Counted from the stretch's first letter, positions 1 to 12,717 are shown. The stretch is 64,000 nt of DNA from Rugalucina vietnamica (GCA_964017185.1 OZ024874.1:12829957-12893956); one strand, 5' to 3'. Numbers and translations are program-made. The notes: generated by a model not told the origin, from the sequence alone.

Positions 1-581
1 TCCTGTTTCGCTTTTAAAAATTGAGTCAGTTGCGGAGTGCAGAAGCAAAAAGGCCAACTCGTATTCAGTAAAAGTGTAGTTTTTCATATATGGCATATTG
101 TAACCTTAGTAGCACAAAGGCAAACTGTTGTGAATTTGCATAAATTGACCTGTAGCTAGGCCAAGATATGAAATATATGTGATAAAAATTTCAGTATCGC
201 CAGGTATTTTTAAAACTTTTCCGAAGAGCTAAAAGTGTTAGGGCCCTAACTTATTTCCATGTGTATATTTGGAAGTGCAAGTAAATCTTTGCTTTGACTA
301 CTAAAAGCCAACAATATATCTGGCCGGAGCTACATGTAGTTATCCTTGAGTTAATATTTAATCAAGGGTTTTAGAAGAAAACACTCTCACACATCCTGAG
401 ATGTGAGAAGCTGACTGGTAGCTCGATCGGTGTGGAAACATTTCCAAGGTCCACTTGATGGATTGGAAAATGTACACAAGCGATGTTTGCAACTAGGAAT
501 TACACCCATAACAAGGATAAATTGCAACCTTAAAACCTAAAGATGTGAATACTTGCAGAAATAGTCACTGAATATTATATT
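1..581. other. No gene seen
   Basis: AT-rich sequence with stop codons in every frame. I see no conserved protein segment, tRNA-like box or clear repeat edge here. Confidence 0.5.
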
Positions 582-798
582 TGAGACACCTCGTGGGAAA
601 ACCAACAATGTGGTTTCCGAACATGTCTGACACAAATCAGGCTACACAGTCACAGAAGCAGGCTAGAAGCTTGACATTTTGGATTTAAGTAGAAATGGAA
701 TTGTACTGTCCGAGTAGCGAAAACAAAGGTACTGATCAGCTGATATGCGCCTTTGTTTTCGCCTATGCAGATTGTTGTTTTTCCCAAGCGGCGGCTCA
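582..798. mobile_element. Palindromic MITE, family 1 (copy 1)
   Basis: It begins TGAGACACCTCGTGGG and ends in the inverse GGCGGCTCA. It carries the family's internal blocks: AACCAACAATGTGG, TAGAAGCTTGA, a TACTGTCCGAGTAGCGAAAACAAAGG block and TTTGTTTTCGC. A TT dinucleotide flanks both ends, which fits a 2-bp target duplication. It has no coding capacity, so it is a non-autonomous element. Confidence 0.8.
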
Positions 799-959
799 TT
801 TTATAAAGGTCTGAAAATGAGAGCAAAAATTCCCACGAATGACCTTATTCCAAAGAATACTAGTAAGTATTGCTGAAGTGAAGGAGTGACCATAGACTCT
901 TTGGTATTTCAGATTTCAGACAGAATCAGCTGGTTTTACATAGTTGACCCCCCCCCCTT

Positions 960-1560
960 TCCTGACTAAGTTCGGCTAAGTTTAAAACACTGTAAAATTG
1001 TTCAAAACATTTTTTTCATCAAGAAAAATCTTCAAGCACATCTGCTATATGGCTGAAAGCTAATTGCAGTATTAAAAGGATACACTAAAAAGTCTAGGAG
1101 GATTTGACTTCACAAAGTAGACACGATATGCCATAGTTCAATATGTAATTAACAAGTGAACGAAAAATTTGCCAAGTTCTAAACGCTGTAACACTAGTAA
1201 ACATTATTTTTTTTCACCAAGAAAAATCTTCATGCATATCTTCAATATGTCTGAAAGATAACTGCAAAATATTTAAAGGATATACTGTAAACTCTTGGAG
1301 AAGCTGATTTCACAAAGTAGGCTCTATAAATGCCATTGTTCAATATAAATGAAAATTGGCTAAGTTCAAAACGCTGTAAAAATTGTTTTGTTTTGTTGTT
1401 ATTTTTTTTTTTCACCAAAAAATCTTCATGCACATCTTCAATATGTCTGAAAGATAATTTTGCAACTTTCAACAGGGTAGTCGATATACAGACTATTATT
1501 ATACAAATGGGACCAAATATGATAAACATTGGTTAGAAAATGAATCTTAACCGATAATAA
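960..1560. repeat. Decayed tandem array, about 200-bp unit
   Basis: The phrase AAAAATCTTCA(A/T)GCA recurs near 1024, 1224 and 1425. Each copy is followed by a similar ATATG(G/T)CTGAAAG and CACAAAGTAG context. The layout resembles the core repeats of the pearl-like element at 8434-9276, so this may be a diverged core array of such an element. No inverted ends were found. Confidence 0.5.
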
Positions 1561-1900
1561 ATTTCTTATTTCTCAGAATAGCCTCGCTGATCTCAAAGGA
1601 TCAAAAAGAAAATATAACCTGCACTATGGATGGTGTACGGGGAGACTTTTAAGGCCGCCACACGGCACAACACCAGCTGCAGTGATAGCAAATAAAAAGT
1701 TTGAACGAGAATATTATTATGAACGAGTTATCCACTAGTCATTTGTAAGCACGGCCCCCATCCCAGGGGAATAGCGGGGACTTTGACTTTTGATCCAGCA
1801 AATCCCCACTAAAAGCCACCCTGCGGGGACAACTTGTTAGTAAAACCACTGCTGTTTCCCTCCGCAGTCTGCTATGCTTTCATTTTACTGCTGTTTTGTG

Positions 1901-3070
1901 TACTGACGTCAATAAAAAACGCCTCATCGAAAATTGTGCATAACTTGGCCAATAGATATACAATATGAACGAAATTTGCATTTTTCGTATTTTTACGTTC
2001 TCTCTCATGGTATAGCATAAACCGAATTTAGTTAAGATGCGCACTTTTCTCAAAACTTGCGTGGGTGCACCATTTATACAGACGTTTTTGACATGAAAAT
2101 TCTTGAAAGCCTTGCAAATTTGTTTTACAAACTTAAGAAATCACAATTTTGTAACGAAACATTACTGGACTACGTGAAGTTGAAAAAATGTAAATAACAT
2201 GGGGACTTTCCACAAGAAAAGAAACAGACGGAACGAAAAAATGATACTGTTCGGTTTCTAGCGTTCGAAGCGACTCCATAATATAGGACAATCTTTCGCT
2301 TCGGCATAAGGTTCCCTCTATCGATTTTTGTTGCCGTAGCTCTTTCGCCAACGCTTTTGTAGCAAAATCTTTTTGACGTCGACGTCTCTTATAAATGCTA
2401 ACGAATTCTAATGATGAAACATTTCAGAAACGATGCCATTATATTCGGATGCATACCTTGAATTAATTTTCATAACGTAGTCGCATTATTTTAAATAAAT
2501 AGCAAAGAATAGAGCAATGGTATTCTGACGCTTACTTCCATAGACGTCAAATACACGTTATCCGTAAGGACGTTGGTTTCGCGCTGAAAAGCAGGAGAAG
2601 TAACAATAGAAACTATTCTTTGCCAAAAGCCATGTCACGATAGCCTTTGAAAACATTTCGACCAGTTTGACGGCGATTACCATTTAGGCATTGATCGGTA
2701 GCCGCAGTGACGTCAATAACGCTAGAGAACGAAATTTGGTTTTCAAAAAATGTGTTTCATTAACATATGGTTATGTTTGGATTTCTCACTCTATGGCTTA
2801 TGTGTTGGTATTGCAAAGGAGGCTTTCAGTAATCGAAAGAAGCGATGCCTGACAGACCGGTTCATGACCAGAATAGGAAATTTGCGAGGGGTGTATGTTT
2901 TCGACAGCATGTCATTTTTCAAGCAGCTGTCTGAATAATCCCATTTTAGCCTTTCCGAATGCGTAAAAGGTTAGCAAAAGATATGGCTAATATTTAAAAT
3001 AATTAAAATTGTTGATCTTGGCAGTATGACGTGTCAAAGTTGACTGAGGCGTTTTTTGTTGACGTCAGTA
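1901..3070. mobile_element. TA-flanked MITE with TGACGTCA in its ends
   Basis: Inverted ends of about 24 bp start CTGACGTCAA and continue into AAAAACGCCTCA. Both are bordered by TA (1901-1902 and 3069-3070), the target preference of Tc1/mariner-type transposons. The 1.17-kb interior has no credible reading frame. The exact octamer TGACGTCA occurs in both ends and again near 2708. A near match (AGACGTCA) lies near 2545. Confidence 0.75.
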
Positions 3071-3111
3071 TATATATAAAGCAAATACCCGCACTGCCGT
3101 GACAAAAACCA

Positions 3112-3202
3112 TTGGTCGAAACCCGGATCATTTCCACGGCTATTCATCGCCCTCGCCCGGGGGGAGGGGGGGGGGCGTGGTTACAAATGGCTGGTGCATT
3201 AG
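3112..3202. repeat. G-rich MITE end fragment
   Basis: The G-run followed by CGTGGTTACAAATGGCTGGTGCATTA matches the right end of the palindromic element at 35655-36109. I take it as a truncated copy. Confidence 0.45.
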
Positions 3203-3311
3203 AAGAGCATGTTACGTCATATTATAAGCATGTGCATGGGCGTCTCCTCACGAAGATAACATGCATGTGGATTGCATCTTTAAAGACGCATTAAACTTTT
3301 AAGAAATAAAA

Positions 3312-4450
3312 TGAAAGTTGATTGTGTTATTGCTGGGTTTTTCAAAGGCCTTTGATAAAGTGAATCACCCCAAACTCCTTTGGAAGCTCCATCAGTATGG
3401 AATCAGAAGAAATGCACTTGCCTGGATTCGTGCCTTCCTGGGGAACCGGTCGCAGACGGTGGTCCTTGATGGCGAGGAATCAGAGTCGGTCCCTGTGACC
3501 TCTGGGGTACCCCAGGGCTCGGTCCTGAGACCGATCCTGTTTCTGGTCTATATCAATGACCTGCCGGATGAACTGTCACCACAGGTTCGACTATTTGCAG
3601 ATGACATGGCCGTGTACCTGACAACAGGAGATACGGAAGATGGCAAAGTGCTACAGAATGACCTAGACAGACTATCTGTGTGGGTTGACGGATGGGGCAT
3701 GGAATTCAAACCCTCAATGTGCCAGGTGGTACGGATGACAACTTCCAGGAAACTCATTAATGTAACATACACTTTACATGGCCAAGTCCTGGAGGTTGTC
3801 ACAAGTGCAAAGTACTTGGTGGTTGGTATCTCCAGTGGCCTATCCTTGAATCCCCACATAGACCGGATAACTAAAAATGCCACCAGGACGTTAAACATCA
3901 AAACAAGAAATCAAAAGGTTAGAGAGTCTGCCTATAACACACTGGTCCGCCCTCAGCTGGAGTACGCCGCCCCCGTCTGAGACCCACACACTAAGGAAAA
4001 GGTACTCCAGCTGGAAAACGTTCAACGTAGGGCAGCACGCTGGACCACTAGCAACTATGACTACCGGTCAAGTACTACTGCCTGTAAATAACCTCGGCTG
4101 GAGAACACTTGAGTCCCGGTTACGACGGGCAGATGCGCGTCTGGTACTATTCTTCAAAATAGTACATGGCCTTGTTGCTGTACCCCTCCCTGATTATATT
4201 CACCCTCCGCCCAGAATATCTAGACATTGCCATTCTTTGACATTTCGCCAACTTCATACTACCACAAATTACTACAAGTCTACAAGTACTCCTTCTTTCC
4301 ACTGGCCATTGTCCAGTGGAATGCCCCCCCCCCCCCCCCTGCAGATGTTGCATGCTTACCAGACCTTGCTTCATTCAAGGTCGCAGTCAGTAAGCTGCAA
4401 CACACCAGGTCGCAGACCCAGGTTCCGCATATGAGGACCAAGAAAAGGTA
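3312..4450 (+). pseudogene. Degenerate LINE reverse transcriptase (CR1/Jockey type)
   Basis: This is a 5'-truncated copy of a non-LTR retrotransposon ORF2. It starts inside the reverse transcriptase at FSKAFDKVNH, passes GVPQGSVLRPILF (palm motif, with GS in the usual place) and reaches the catalytic box FADDMAVY near 3592. It then continues into the conserved C-terminal region VQRRAARWT, NLGWRTLE and KIVHGLVAVPLPDY. The copy is dead: a TGA at 3978-3980 replaces a Trp codon in APVWDPHTKEK, and at least two frameshifts follow (near 4055 and 4227). The last readable phrase is YKYSFFPLAIVQWNA near 4280, interrupted by a C-run. The endonuclease domain is absent. It belongs to a different family from the LINE at 27.5-32.8 kb. 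Confidence 0.85.
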
Positions 4451-4451
4451 A

Positions 4452-6784
4452 ACAAAACATACACTACCAGGATCGATTGATGATTATATTTTAGTAAAGA
4501 AAAATATCGATTATCTATGAATGCTATTTTGTCACTTATTTACTAATTGTTAGTCAGCACCAAAGAAGCTCGCAAAATAATTTGATGGTCTTTGAGTAAT
4601 TTATTCCTTCCTTCGAACCTGGTTTTACAACACGGCCAAAGTCGGCGAAATACAACTAAAAGTTTCACAATTTGCTGGTAAATATCAAATTTTAGTGATT
4701 GTTCCACGACAAGTTTACAGATATATATTTACTTAAATGCAACTGATGTCTATGCCAATATTTCGTTGTGTTAGTGCCCGGTATTACCGATTTGAAGGGA
4801 AGGAAAAGATGGTTACGCATTTAATCATTTAAATATGAAGGATATATTTCAAGATATGTTTGAAAACCTCTAAGGGTTCAAGTTATGGTATTTAATTCTC
4901 AGTTAAGCGTTTTGAATGACATAAAACCAGGAAAAAGCAAATTAAAGCACACAGAATGCTGTAAAATCGTCATGAACAGGAATATCATGCATGTGAATTA
5001 TTGTATTACATGTATTGGCATTTGCATAGACTGTTTGTATTATTTTATATAAAACATTTTCACTGCAAATATCACAAAGACACCAATTGGAGTTAGAAAC
5101 CATTCAGAGAGGACGAGAGGATGTGGCAATTAAAAACTATTAACAAAAACAAAAACTTAAATACATATGTTTTATGATTAAATTCGTAACCGATTGTTGA
5201 CACAGCTTTTAACCACATATGCATAAAATGCAGTAGCCAGAGGCAACGAAACTGTCAACAGACCTCACACAATGTTAAAATCAATTACACGCTGTATTGC
5301 TTTCCGTTAATGGACGTAATGTGCGGATATCTAAAAATATCCCTGCGACTGACCCACATTTTCTTCATGTACAACGCAATCCCAACATGTATTTTGGAGG
5401 AGGGAATAAAAATCACGATTATAAAGAAAAGTTTCTGGAAATCCTTTGGGATACAAATAAAGCAATGTCTCACTGATGAAATAGCATTGAGAGAATTATA
5501 CTATCTGTCTTCGAATCAAAATATTTTACTCGGAAACACGAGCTGCAAAAGTTTGTTTACCTTTTGTTGGTCATCTGATGCGAAACCGGAAGAACGTGAA
5601 TCGGATTTCTTTTCGTAACCGCGGTTACGCATTTAAAGATTTGTTAGCCGTGGTATATGGCAGTATACGAAGATAGATAGATAGAGATAGAAAACTTATA
5701 ATATGGCCCATACTACCTTTTCACTGCTTTCAAAGGATCAAACTTATATTTATATTTATATTATATATTATATATTTATATTATATATTTTATTCAAATA
5801 CAAGACTTCCTTTGAGCAGGCTAAAAACCGAGACTTTTAACTGTTCACTCCGAATCTGTCTACTCCTAGGCCTTAGAGCTATCTTCTGCTTCAACTCAGC
5901 AAGCTTATTTATATCCATGTAAGCGTCTTTTTATAGAAATATAGTCTTTATTACCAGTTTGCTAAAAAGTCAAGCTGCCTTATCAAAGCTGAGCCGATGC
6001 ACATGCATTTTGTATTATGTAGGTGAAAAATTGAAGGTGCAGATCAGATGTGCTGGAGCTGAGTTTTTACTATTCCTGCCATGATAGAATAATACTCTTA
6101 TATTTTTAAATAGTCTTTATATTTTTCAATCAAACAAACCAAGCACAAATGGTAGCAATGGTAGCTTTCAAGCTGTGCAGCATCCAGTGTGGTTATCAGG
6201 GTCTGACTAATGAAGAAAGGTTTTCTCATACAGAAACTAATGTGTTAACAAAATTATAAATCAAGCCCAATTTTACAAGCAAATTATACAGGGGATGTAA
6301 CCTAATAAGTTATAGTAATCAATTTTGCATTTTCTATAAAACTTGTACACTGCATATACTAGTCTACAGAGAATATACAAATGAAGTAATGACCAGGAAC
6401 CGGCACAATCAGAGAAAGGTACTGACCTTACTAGATGGGAAACAATCAACATCTTAATATAATAAGGCTGTATGTGGTACATGTGCACTGCTTTTTACTT
6501 TAAGTATGGATGATCTTCATTACATTCTTGTCAGTCCCATAGGCTTCACTCAACTTTCTGACACTATTTTCTAGGAAGTTTTTGATAAGCCTGTTCATAA
6601 AAATGAAATATGGTCACCATATCAAAACTTCAGAAATGGCTTCATAAAAATGACCACTAACTGTATAATGTTGTACCCCCTGTAACAAAATCTTGTATCG
6701 CAGCATGAATTGGTTAATCAGATAAAACTTGATGTATGCAGTCAGTTTGTAAAAATGCATGATGATGTTATTACCCGTGTTGTT
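4452..6784. other. No gene seen
   Basis: AT-rich sequence with a short GATA run near 5670 and a TATATTTA-rich tract at about 5746-5795. The open frames up to 102 codons here show no recognisable domain or low-complexity signature of a real gene. Confidence 0.45.
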
Positions 6785-6836
6785 GTTATTATTATTATTA
6801 TTATTATAATTATTATTATTATTATTATTATTATTA
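6785..6836. repeat. TTA/ATT trinucleotide microsatellite
   Basis: About 17 nearly perfect trinucleotide units lie immediately upstream of a tRNA-derived SINE. They explain the poly-Asn and poly-Ile reading frames seen on the two strands. Confidence 0.95.
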
Positions 6837-6854
6837 ACAATGGTATGTTTAACG

Positions 6855-7018
6855 GCGGCCCCCGTGGCCGAGCGGTTAAGAGCGCTCATCTCACCGCTGT
6901 GACGGGTGTGTCAGGTGTTTTTTCTCGGGGTTTTCCCGTTTTCGTCCCACCTACTGATTGGCCCATCTCATATGAGCTGAAATAATCTGAAAGGGACGTA
7001 AAACTGAATTAAAAAAAA
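6855..7018 (+). mobile_element. tRNA-derived SINE, short copy
   Basis: The head reads CCCCCGTGGCCGAGCGGTTAAG, a class II tRNA-like A-box region (Leu/Ser type). It is followed by the body found in the SINEs at 22099-22355 and 50339-50595 (TTTTCTCGGGGTTTTCCCG, then CTGATTGGCCCATCTCATATG) and an A-rich tail. The segment with the B box is missing, so this copy is internally deleted. Confidence 0.8.
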
Positions 7019-8433
7019 AGTAGGGCATGTTGAAATTGCTTTAACTTCGACAAAACACTTTTCAAATTTGTAGACCAACAAACTAAAATGAAGGAAAAAG
7101 CAGGCAGTGATCAGGAAATTGCGCAATCAGAAAGAAATTCCCACTCCAATAACTGAGGTGGGAAAAACAAATTGAACCTCAATGCGACAAAATGTACCTT
7201 CGGACATTCTGACATTACTAGCAGAAAGTGGAAAAAGCCGAAAAATCATGTTATATACACTGAAAAAAAATATATAAGAGGCCACTTTTCAAACTCATTT
7301 TTGGTTTCTAAGCCATGTTCAAAATTGCACGATATTTTGCCTTAAGACATGTCTTTCAAGTAAGTAAAGTTTCAAAGTGTTCAGAAATACTTTTCTTTCA
7401 CTAAACACTCCTGTATCCATCGCCAAAAAATAGCTCCAATGGAGCTGAATGAGCCTGTAATAAATCTCAGAAAATATCTTGTAGCTTTCAGCTTTTTAGA
7501 CTGTGAAAAGAGCAATTAACAGTCTCCAGATGTCCGATATCAGGTTTCTACAAGTTTCATTTTTGTTCAGTTTTCTCTTGGTCCATTTGTGTTAGAAGGT
7601 AGTGGGTACTAATATATATGGCTACTCAAAATTTGTAAACGTGTTTTTGGAGTAAAAATGCAAAAATCAATGATTTTAAATAAAAAAAAATGGATAAAGC
7701 ACAGCATATATGAAAATTAGTAACGGGTGCCATCAAAGGGGCCCTTCCGGCTTGGAAAAACATCATCAAACATTCAAATTTTCTCTAATGGTAGACTTTT
7801 TACCCATTTTTAGAAAATCCCTTTTTAGAGATTTTTTGAAAAAATCATCAATGTGGCTCTTAAACATGTTAATCCCTGTTAAGCCTGGAAATGATAGATA
7901 TAACTAAAATGAACTGTTTTAGACTATTTTAGTATCTATCATATTATAAAGGTGTCCTAGATTTTGAACTATAGCCCCACCTCTGGGGACAGAATCCATG
8001 ATTCGGCCTGGACACAGGGATACGAACTCATGTAAACAAAGCTAACCTTATAGGGTACCTATGGTACCCATGGTCCAAATATGAATGATTTCTGATGGTT
8101 GGTTCATGAGATATACACCACTAGATAACCGAAACATTGACATGAATTCTACGAACTAACGAACATATGAACGGGCAAGCGAAAAGTATATACCGGTACC
8201 CATCGTCATAAATGCTGGGGGTATAATAAGAACCACCACAAAGGAACCATCATAGAGTTTGATGCCCAGCTAAAAGAAGACAGTTAAGTTATCAAACACG
8301 ATTGAGTTAAAAACTAGGCTTACACATTGGTCGGTGGGGTCGGTGGGTTGTCAAATTCAACTAAAGCGTTGCTTTTGAATATAACAGCCTAAGTTTAAGT
8401 AAATAATAACTAGAAAATGTGTTTATGAAACAC
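7019..8433. other. No gene seen; one dispersed repeat
   Basis: A stretch at about 7088-7172 (GATCAGGAAATTGCGCAATCAG, then CCCACTCCAA and GAGGTGGGAAAAAC) recurs at about 50798-50872, so it is a dispersed repeat. I see nothing gene-like in the rest. Confidence 0.4.
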
Positions 8434-9276
8434 TATGCCCCCAACTGGTAAGTCACTTTCAAGATGTAAAAATGTCCAAAAAATTGTAAAAAAAAGTGGC
8501 AAAAATTGACCTGAGGAGTATATCCCAACCACATGCATATCTTCAAAGCATGGTCACAATGTTTGCAAAGTTTCAAAAGCATCGGTATTAAATTGTAGGA
8601 GGAGTTGTGCACACAAGGTACCCTCTATCCATTCACTAAAATGCCCCAAAAAATGACTAAGTTCAAATTGTGAAAAAATGACAAAAAATAATCCAAGGAT
8701 TATATCCAAACCACGTGCATATTTTCAGACCATGCCCATAACACTTGTAAAGTTTTAAATGAATTGGCATGAAACTGTAAGAGTTGCGCACACAAGGTAC
8801 CCACTGCCCATTCACTTTCATTGTGAAAATGCCCGAAAAATGGGTAAGTACAAATTGCGAAAAAGTGACAAAAATTAATTTGAGGATTATATCCAAACCA
8901 CATGCATATCTTCAAAGCATGGTCACAACATCTGTAAAGTTTAAGAGAATCGGAATAAAACTGTAGGAGAAGTTGCGCACACAAGGTACCCACTATCTAT
9001 TCACGTTATTCACGTTATCAAGAATTAAAATGGGAAATAACTCCCACAGAATGGGCCCCTAGCCCCTTGATTTTACCTGAAAGAAAAAATACAGGTCCTC
9101 TTAATTTTCATATTCAAACTACATACCAAATTTCAAGATCTTAGCTCTAACGGTTCCTGACCGAGTGCTAAGCGTTACTCACGCATCACAGACAGACAGA
9201 CAGACTGACTGACTGCACTGCACTGACAGACCCAAACCAATATGCCCCTTCAACTTCTTCCGAAGTTGGGGGCATA
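8434..9276. mobile_element. Pearl-like (Helentron-type) non-autonomous element
   Basis: It starts TATGCCCCCAACT and ends with the inverse AGTTGGGGGCATA. The interior has three tandem core units of about 182-187 bp, marked by TATATCC(A/C)AACCAC at about 8519, 8701 and 8888. A tetranucleotide tract (CAGACAGACTGACTG) follows near 9190-9220, then a unique right arm. Inverted ends, core repeats, a microsatellite and a right arm make up the layout known for bivalve pearl elements and related Helentron-derived repeats. Several short frames inside are not genes. Confidence 0.75.
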
Positions 9277-10986
9277 AAAATTTCACTTCTGGAATCGACA
9301 AAAAGAAGAATGGCCGTAGAAATATATTCATTCTTTGCAAATGTGCCGGGTGAGAGAAATATACCTCAGGTTCGCACCAACAGAAGGACTTGTTGTTTTG
9401 TATACTGCCTCTTTATTTACTCTTCTTTCAGTTTTGCTTTAGGTTGTTTGAAAAACCGTAGAGAAAGGTTTCCTGATGAAACCGCTTGTACAAACATAAA
9501 ATGCAATTATTCAATTTGTATAACCTTCTAATGTAGTTTTTTGTTTCATTATCAGAAAAAAAATTCTGAAGTTTGTTCATGGTTTGTTAAGATCTGTAAT
9601 TTATCTGTCAACACCTACTCTGACAAGAGAGAGTGTTTTAGGTTATGATACAGAGTATAATCTAAACTTAGATTAGAACTGGATATTCCTTCCCCAAAAA
9701 TAGATTAGTCATGGTTTCATATTTCAAAACATTCCTAGTTTTCTTCTGTGGCACAGGAGTATGTCGGAGACGGTGGTGCGGCTTGTTGGTGAACTGTCTT
9801 ATCTCTATGTATTGCTGCGTATTGGATTCTGTACAGTGGACTTGTTGTGTAATAAATAGAACCAGCTCAAAATTTACTGCATTCAACCTCAACGCAGTGG
9901 AAAAACATGGATTAGACGCGTGAAAGGTACGTCATCAGGTCTTAGTAGCTTGAGCATGTTGAGGGTGATCTCCCTCACTGCACAGTATTTTCCCGGGGCT
10001 GCGGTCAATTTCAAACGTTATTTATACTACAAAAGCTACATCTTAATATTATTGACCCGTTTTTAAAAATGAAACTGTATTTTTATTGCTTTAACTTCCG
10101 GGTTCACAATCAGGCATGTTTGTCCAGTTGTTTGATCTAAGCACTAGTGAGATCAGTAAAAGCCGGGAACCGGAAATCAGGCGGAATAACCCAGTGTTTT
10201 TTCTTAGTCAAATCGTGTCAACTGGAAGTGCGTGGTTTTGACATTAAAATCGACTTTTGATGTTTTTCTTTCTTGTGGATCTTATCCATAAATGAATAAA
10301 TGTATCAGCAAGTACCATTTTCGATGATTATCTCTGTTGCGATGACTTGATTGAAAATTTAATTTTTTCGCATTTTCATTCCGAATCAATCCGTATGTGA
10401 TAGAACGAAGCTGTGCATGTTAGAAACAATATGTGACCAGTTTGAAATGAATACATAGCAGCACATTGAAGCGCAAGCCAAAATAAATTTTGTTTACTTC
10501 ATTTTCATACCTTGCTCAGTGGCCATATTGGATTTGGTACCTTGCTTCATGGCCATGGCCATTGCATAGCTGGGAACCTGTGAGGTCACTTACAGGTCAC
10601 TGCTTGACCCATGCTCTGAGACTATTTGACCTTTTGATTTTTTTTTATTATTTTTCAAATTGAACAATTTTCTAGCATTTAATTTGGTTGTCTGACTACT
10701 TAAAAAACTATTTCATGCAATGTTTTTCAATAGAACAATAAAAGTAAAAATGAATTGCAAGGTATTGTTTTGGGTTTGAGGCTATCAGTCATTGTCAACC
10801 ATTGTCAACAATGGTGAAGGATTTAGTGCATGTGGCTGTTGTCAAGGCAATAGTTTCTCATTTAAATGAACTTCTTTGTGGAAAAGTGATGTAATTCTAT
10901 ATTTCTAGAGGACTGGAGACACCATTTTTGTAAAAGCTGAGCAGAAAAGTTGAGTTTGAAAAAACAGTTGGAGTCACTATAAGCAC
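9277..10986. other. No gene seen
   Basis: No domain, RNA gene or clear repeat boundary was recognised. A small palindrome (CCATTGTCAACAATGG) lies near 10799-10815. Confidence 0.4.
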
Positions 10987-11131
10987 AGGACATTGACGAA
11001 ATAAAAGGTCCAAAGTGTCCTAAAACCCGACTATTTTTCTGTATTGCTGAGTGTAGGTATTACGAAAAAGAGGGGTTTTAGGCAGCTTTGGTCCTTTTAT
11101 ATTGCTTTTGGACATGAAACGCCAATGTCCT
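10987..11131. mobile_element. Small MITE (AGGACATTG ends)
   Basis: Inverted ends are AGGACATTG (10987) and CAATGTCCT (11131). A related right half, ACATGAAACGCCAATGTCC, occurs again at about 12185-12298, which supports a dispersed family. Confidence 0.55.
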
Positions 11132-11140
11132 ATGATCCAG

Positions 11141-11560
11141 CCTCGGGGGGGGGGGGGGTAACTCGGAGGTAATTTTGGTACGGACGTGCCACTCGATACT
11201 TTAAAACATACCCCATTCATATACCTGGTAATCGCAAAAAGGGACCTATCATGCCTTCGAAAAAAAGTGGCCCATTCATGTATTTGATTGTACAAAATTT
11301 GACCTATACACATACATGTATATACAAATATTTCGACTTTCTGAGCTGTGTATGTCAGCAAAAAAGTGCGCTTAAACATGGATGTCCGAACAATTTGGTC
11401 ATTCGTAGACTAAATATGGAAAAATGGGGCCTTTCATATATTTTGACTTGAAAAAGGTAACCCATTCATATATCTGGCGAGGCTGAAAAAGGGGGCTATT
11501 CGGGCGCCACATCCCTACTACGCCATATATAGGTAGTTATCCCCCCCCCCCCCCCCGAGG
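11141..11560. mobile_element. MITE with CCTCGGGG ends and 6-bp target duplication
   Basis: The ends are CCTCGGGG plus a G-run at the left and a C-run plus CCCCGAGG at the right. The 6-bp sequence ATCCAG directly flanks both sides (11135-11140 and 11561-11566), a clear target-site duplication. The interior holds degenerate repeats of the type CCCATTCATATAT. Confidence 0.75.
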
Positions 11561-11586
11561 ATCCAGCCTGCTGAGAGCAAATGAAA

Positions 11587-11757
11587 TGAGCCGCGACTCG
11601 AGAGGCAGGTTAGAAGCTAGAAGCTTGAAATTTCGGATTTAAGAAGAAGAGAAATTGTACTATCCGTGAAGCCAAAACAAAGGCGTGATACTGCGAAGCT
11701 GATCTGCGCCTTTGTTTTCGCATAGGCAAAAATCCGGTTTTCTCACGATTCGGCTCA
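11587..11757. mobile_element. Palindromic MITE, family 1 (copy 2, deleted)
   Basis: It starts TGAGCCGC and ends CGGCTCA. It retains the TAGAAGCTTGAAATTTCGGA block, the GCTGATCTGCGCC half-hairpin and TTTGTTTTCGCATA, but has lost the left AACCAACAATGTGG segment. Confidence 0.7.
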
Positions 11758-12184
11758 ATTTAATACAGCTACTCCGCAGCATCATGACTTAGGAAAAAAG
11801 TCACAAAAGTGATTTTTTGAAAGCGGAAGTCCTATATTCAGTAAGGTACCGTTCACAAATAATATAAGGTTGGACTTGTTCCATATACCTTAACCGTCGA
11901 GGTAAAATTTTACCTCCATTCGTCACTTTTAGTACACAGGACACGTTCTGTATGGCACCGGTTTATTTTAAGGCATCGCTTTACTGCTATACAAAAAGTA
12001 AGCAATCACCAGGAACTGTCAGAACAAGAGCCCCACCCTAAACTTAGCGGCCGGAGGAAGGAAATACCAAAAAGACAATCATGCACTAACACAATGTAAC
12101 AAATAGAAGATTTCGTCAGCAGAGTAAGCACCTAGCTCCCGTAATGTGGCCGCTGAAGGACCCGAACGTGTAGTGTATAAAAAC

Positions 12185-12298
12185 AAAAGAAATAGCCACA
12201 AATTCCATAGAAACCCAATTTCTGAATCGCTGAGCGACTCAGAAGTGTTTTAGAGCATTTTGGACCATTTTTGTAGACATGAAACGCCAATGTCCTAT
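12185..12298. repeat. Partial copy of the AGGACATTG MITE
   Basis: Shares the right half GACATGAAACGCCAATGTCC with the element at 10987-11131. The left end is not recognisable. Confidence 0.45.
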
Positions 12299-12352
12299 GT
12301 CTGATATCTGAATAACACAATAAATTTGACTCAATAAATCATAGAACCACCA

Positions 12353-12568
12353 TGAGTCGCCTCATGAGAAAACCAGCAATCTGCATATGCAAAACCAAAG
12401 TAACTACGAAGCTGATCAGCGCCTTTGTTTTCGCTTTACGGATAGTACAATTCCTCTACTTTCCAAATCCAAAATTTCCAGCTTCTATCCATCGTCTGTG
12501 CTTGTACAGCTCAGTTTGTGTTGAACCTGTTCGGAAACCACATTGTTGGTTTCCCATGAGGCGGCTCA
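12353..12568. mobile_element. Palindromic MITE, family 1 (copy 3)
   Basis: Starts TGAGTCGCCTCATGAG and ends CATGAGGCGGCTCA. It has the family's internal blocks in reverse order to copy 1, so it is inserted in the opposite orientation. Confidence 0.8.
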
Positions 12569-12717
12569 AATAAAGAAGTCTTTAAACACGAATATGGAAA
12601 CGGTATAATGTGAATGCTAGTTTTTATTTCGTTCCGTTCTTAAGAGATGACAAAAGTGCCATAGAAGGTTTATATATGCTCAATTCACAGTCTCGTTAAC
12701 TATATGTAATCCATTCC

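Noticed and set aside
5310-5618. 102-codon plus-strand frame
   Set aside because: A hydrophobic start followed by ordinary-composition sequence, no recognisable family, no splice sites or upstream context; length is within chance expectation for AT-rich DNA of this size.
6614-6985. Poly-Asn and poly-Ile frames
   Set aside because: Translation of a trinucleotide microsatellite next to a SINE.
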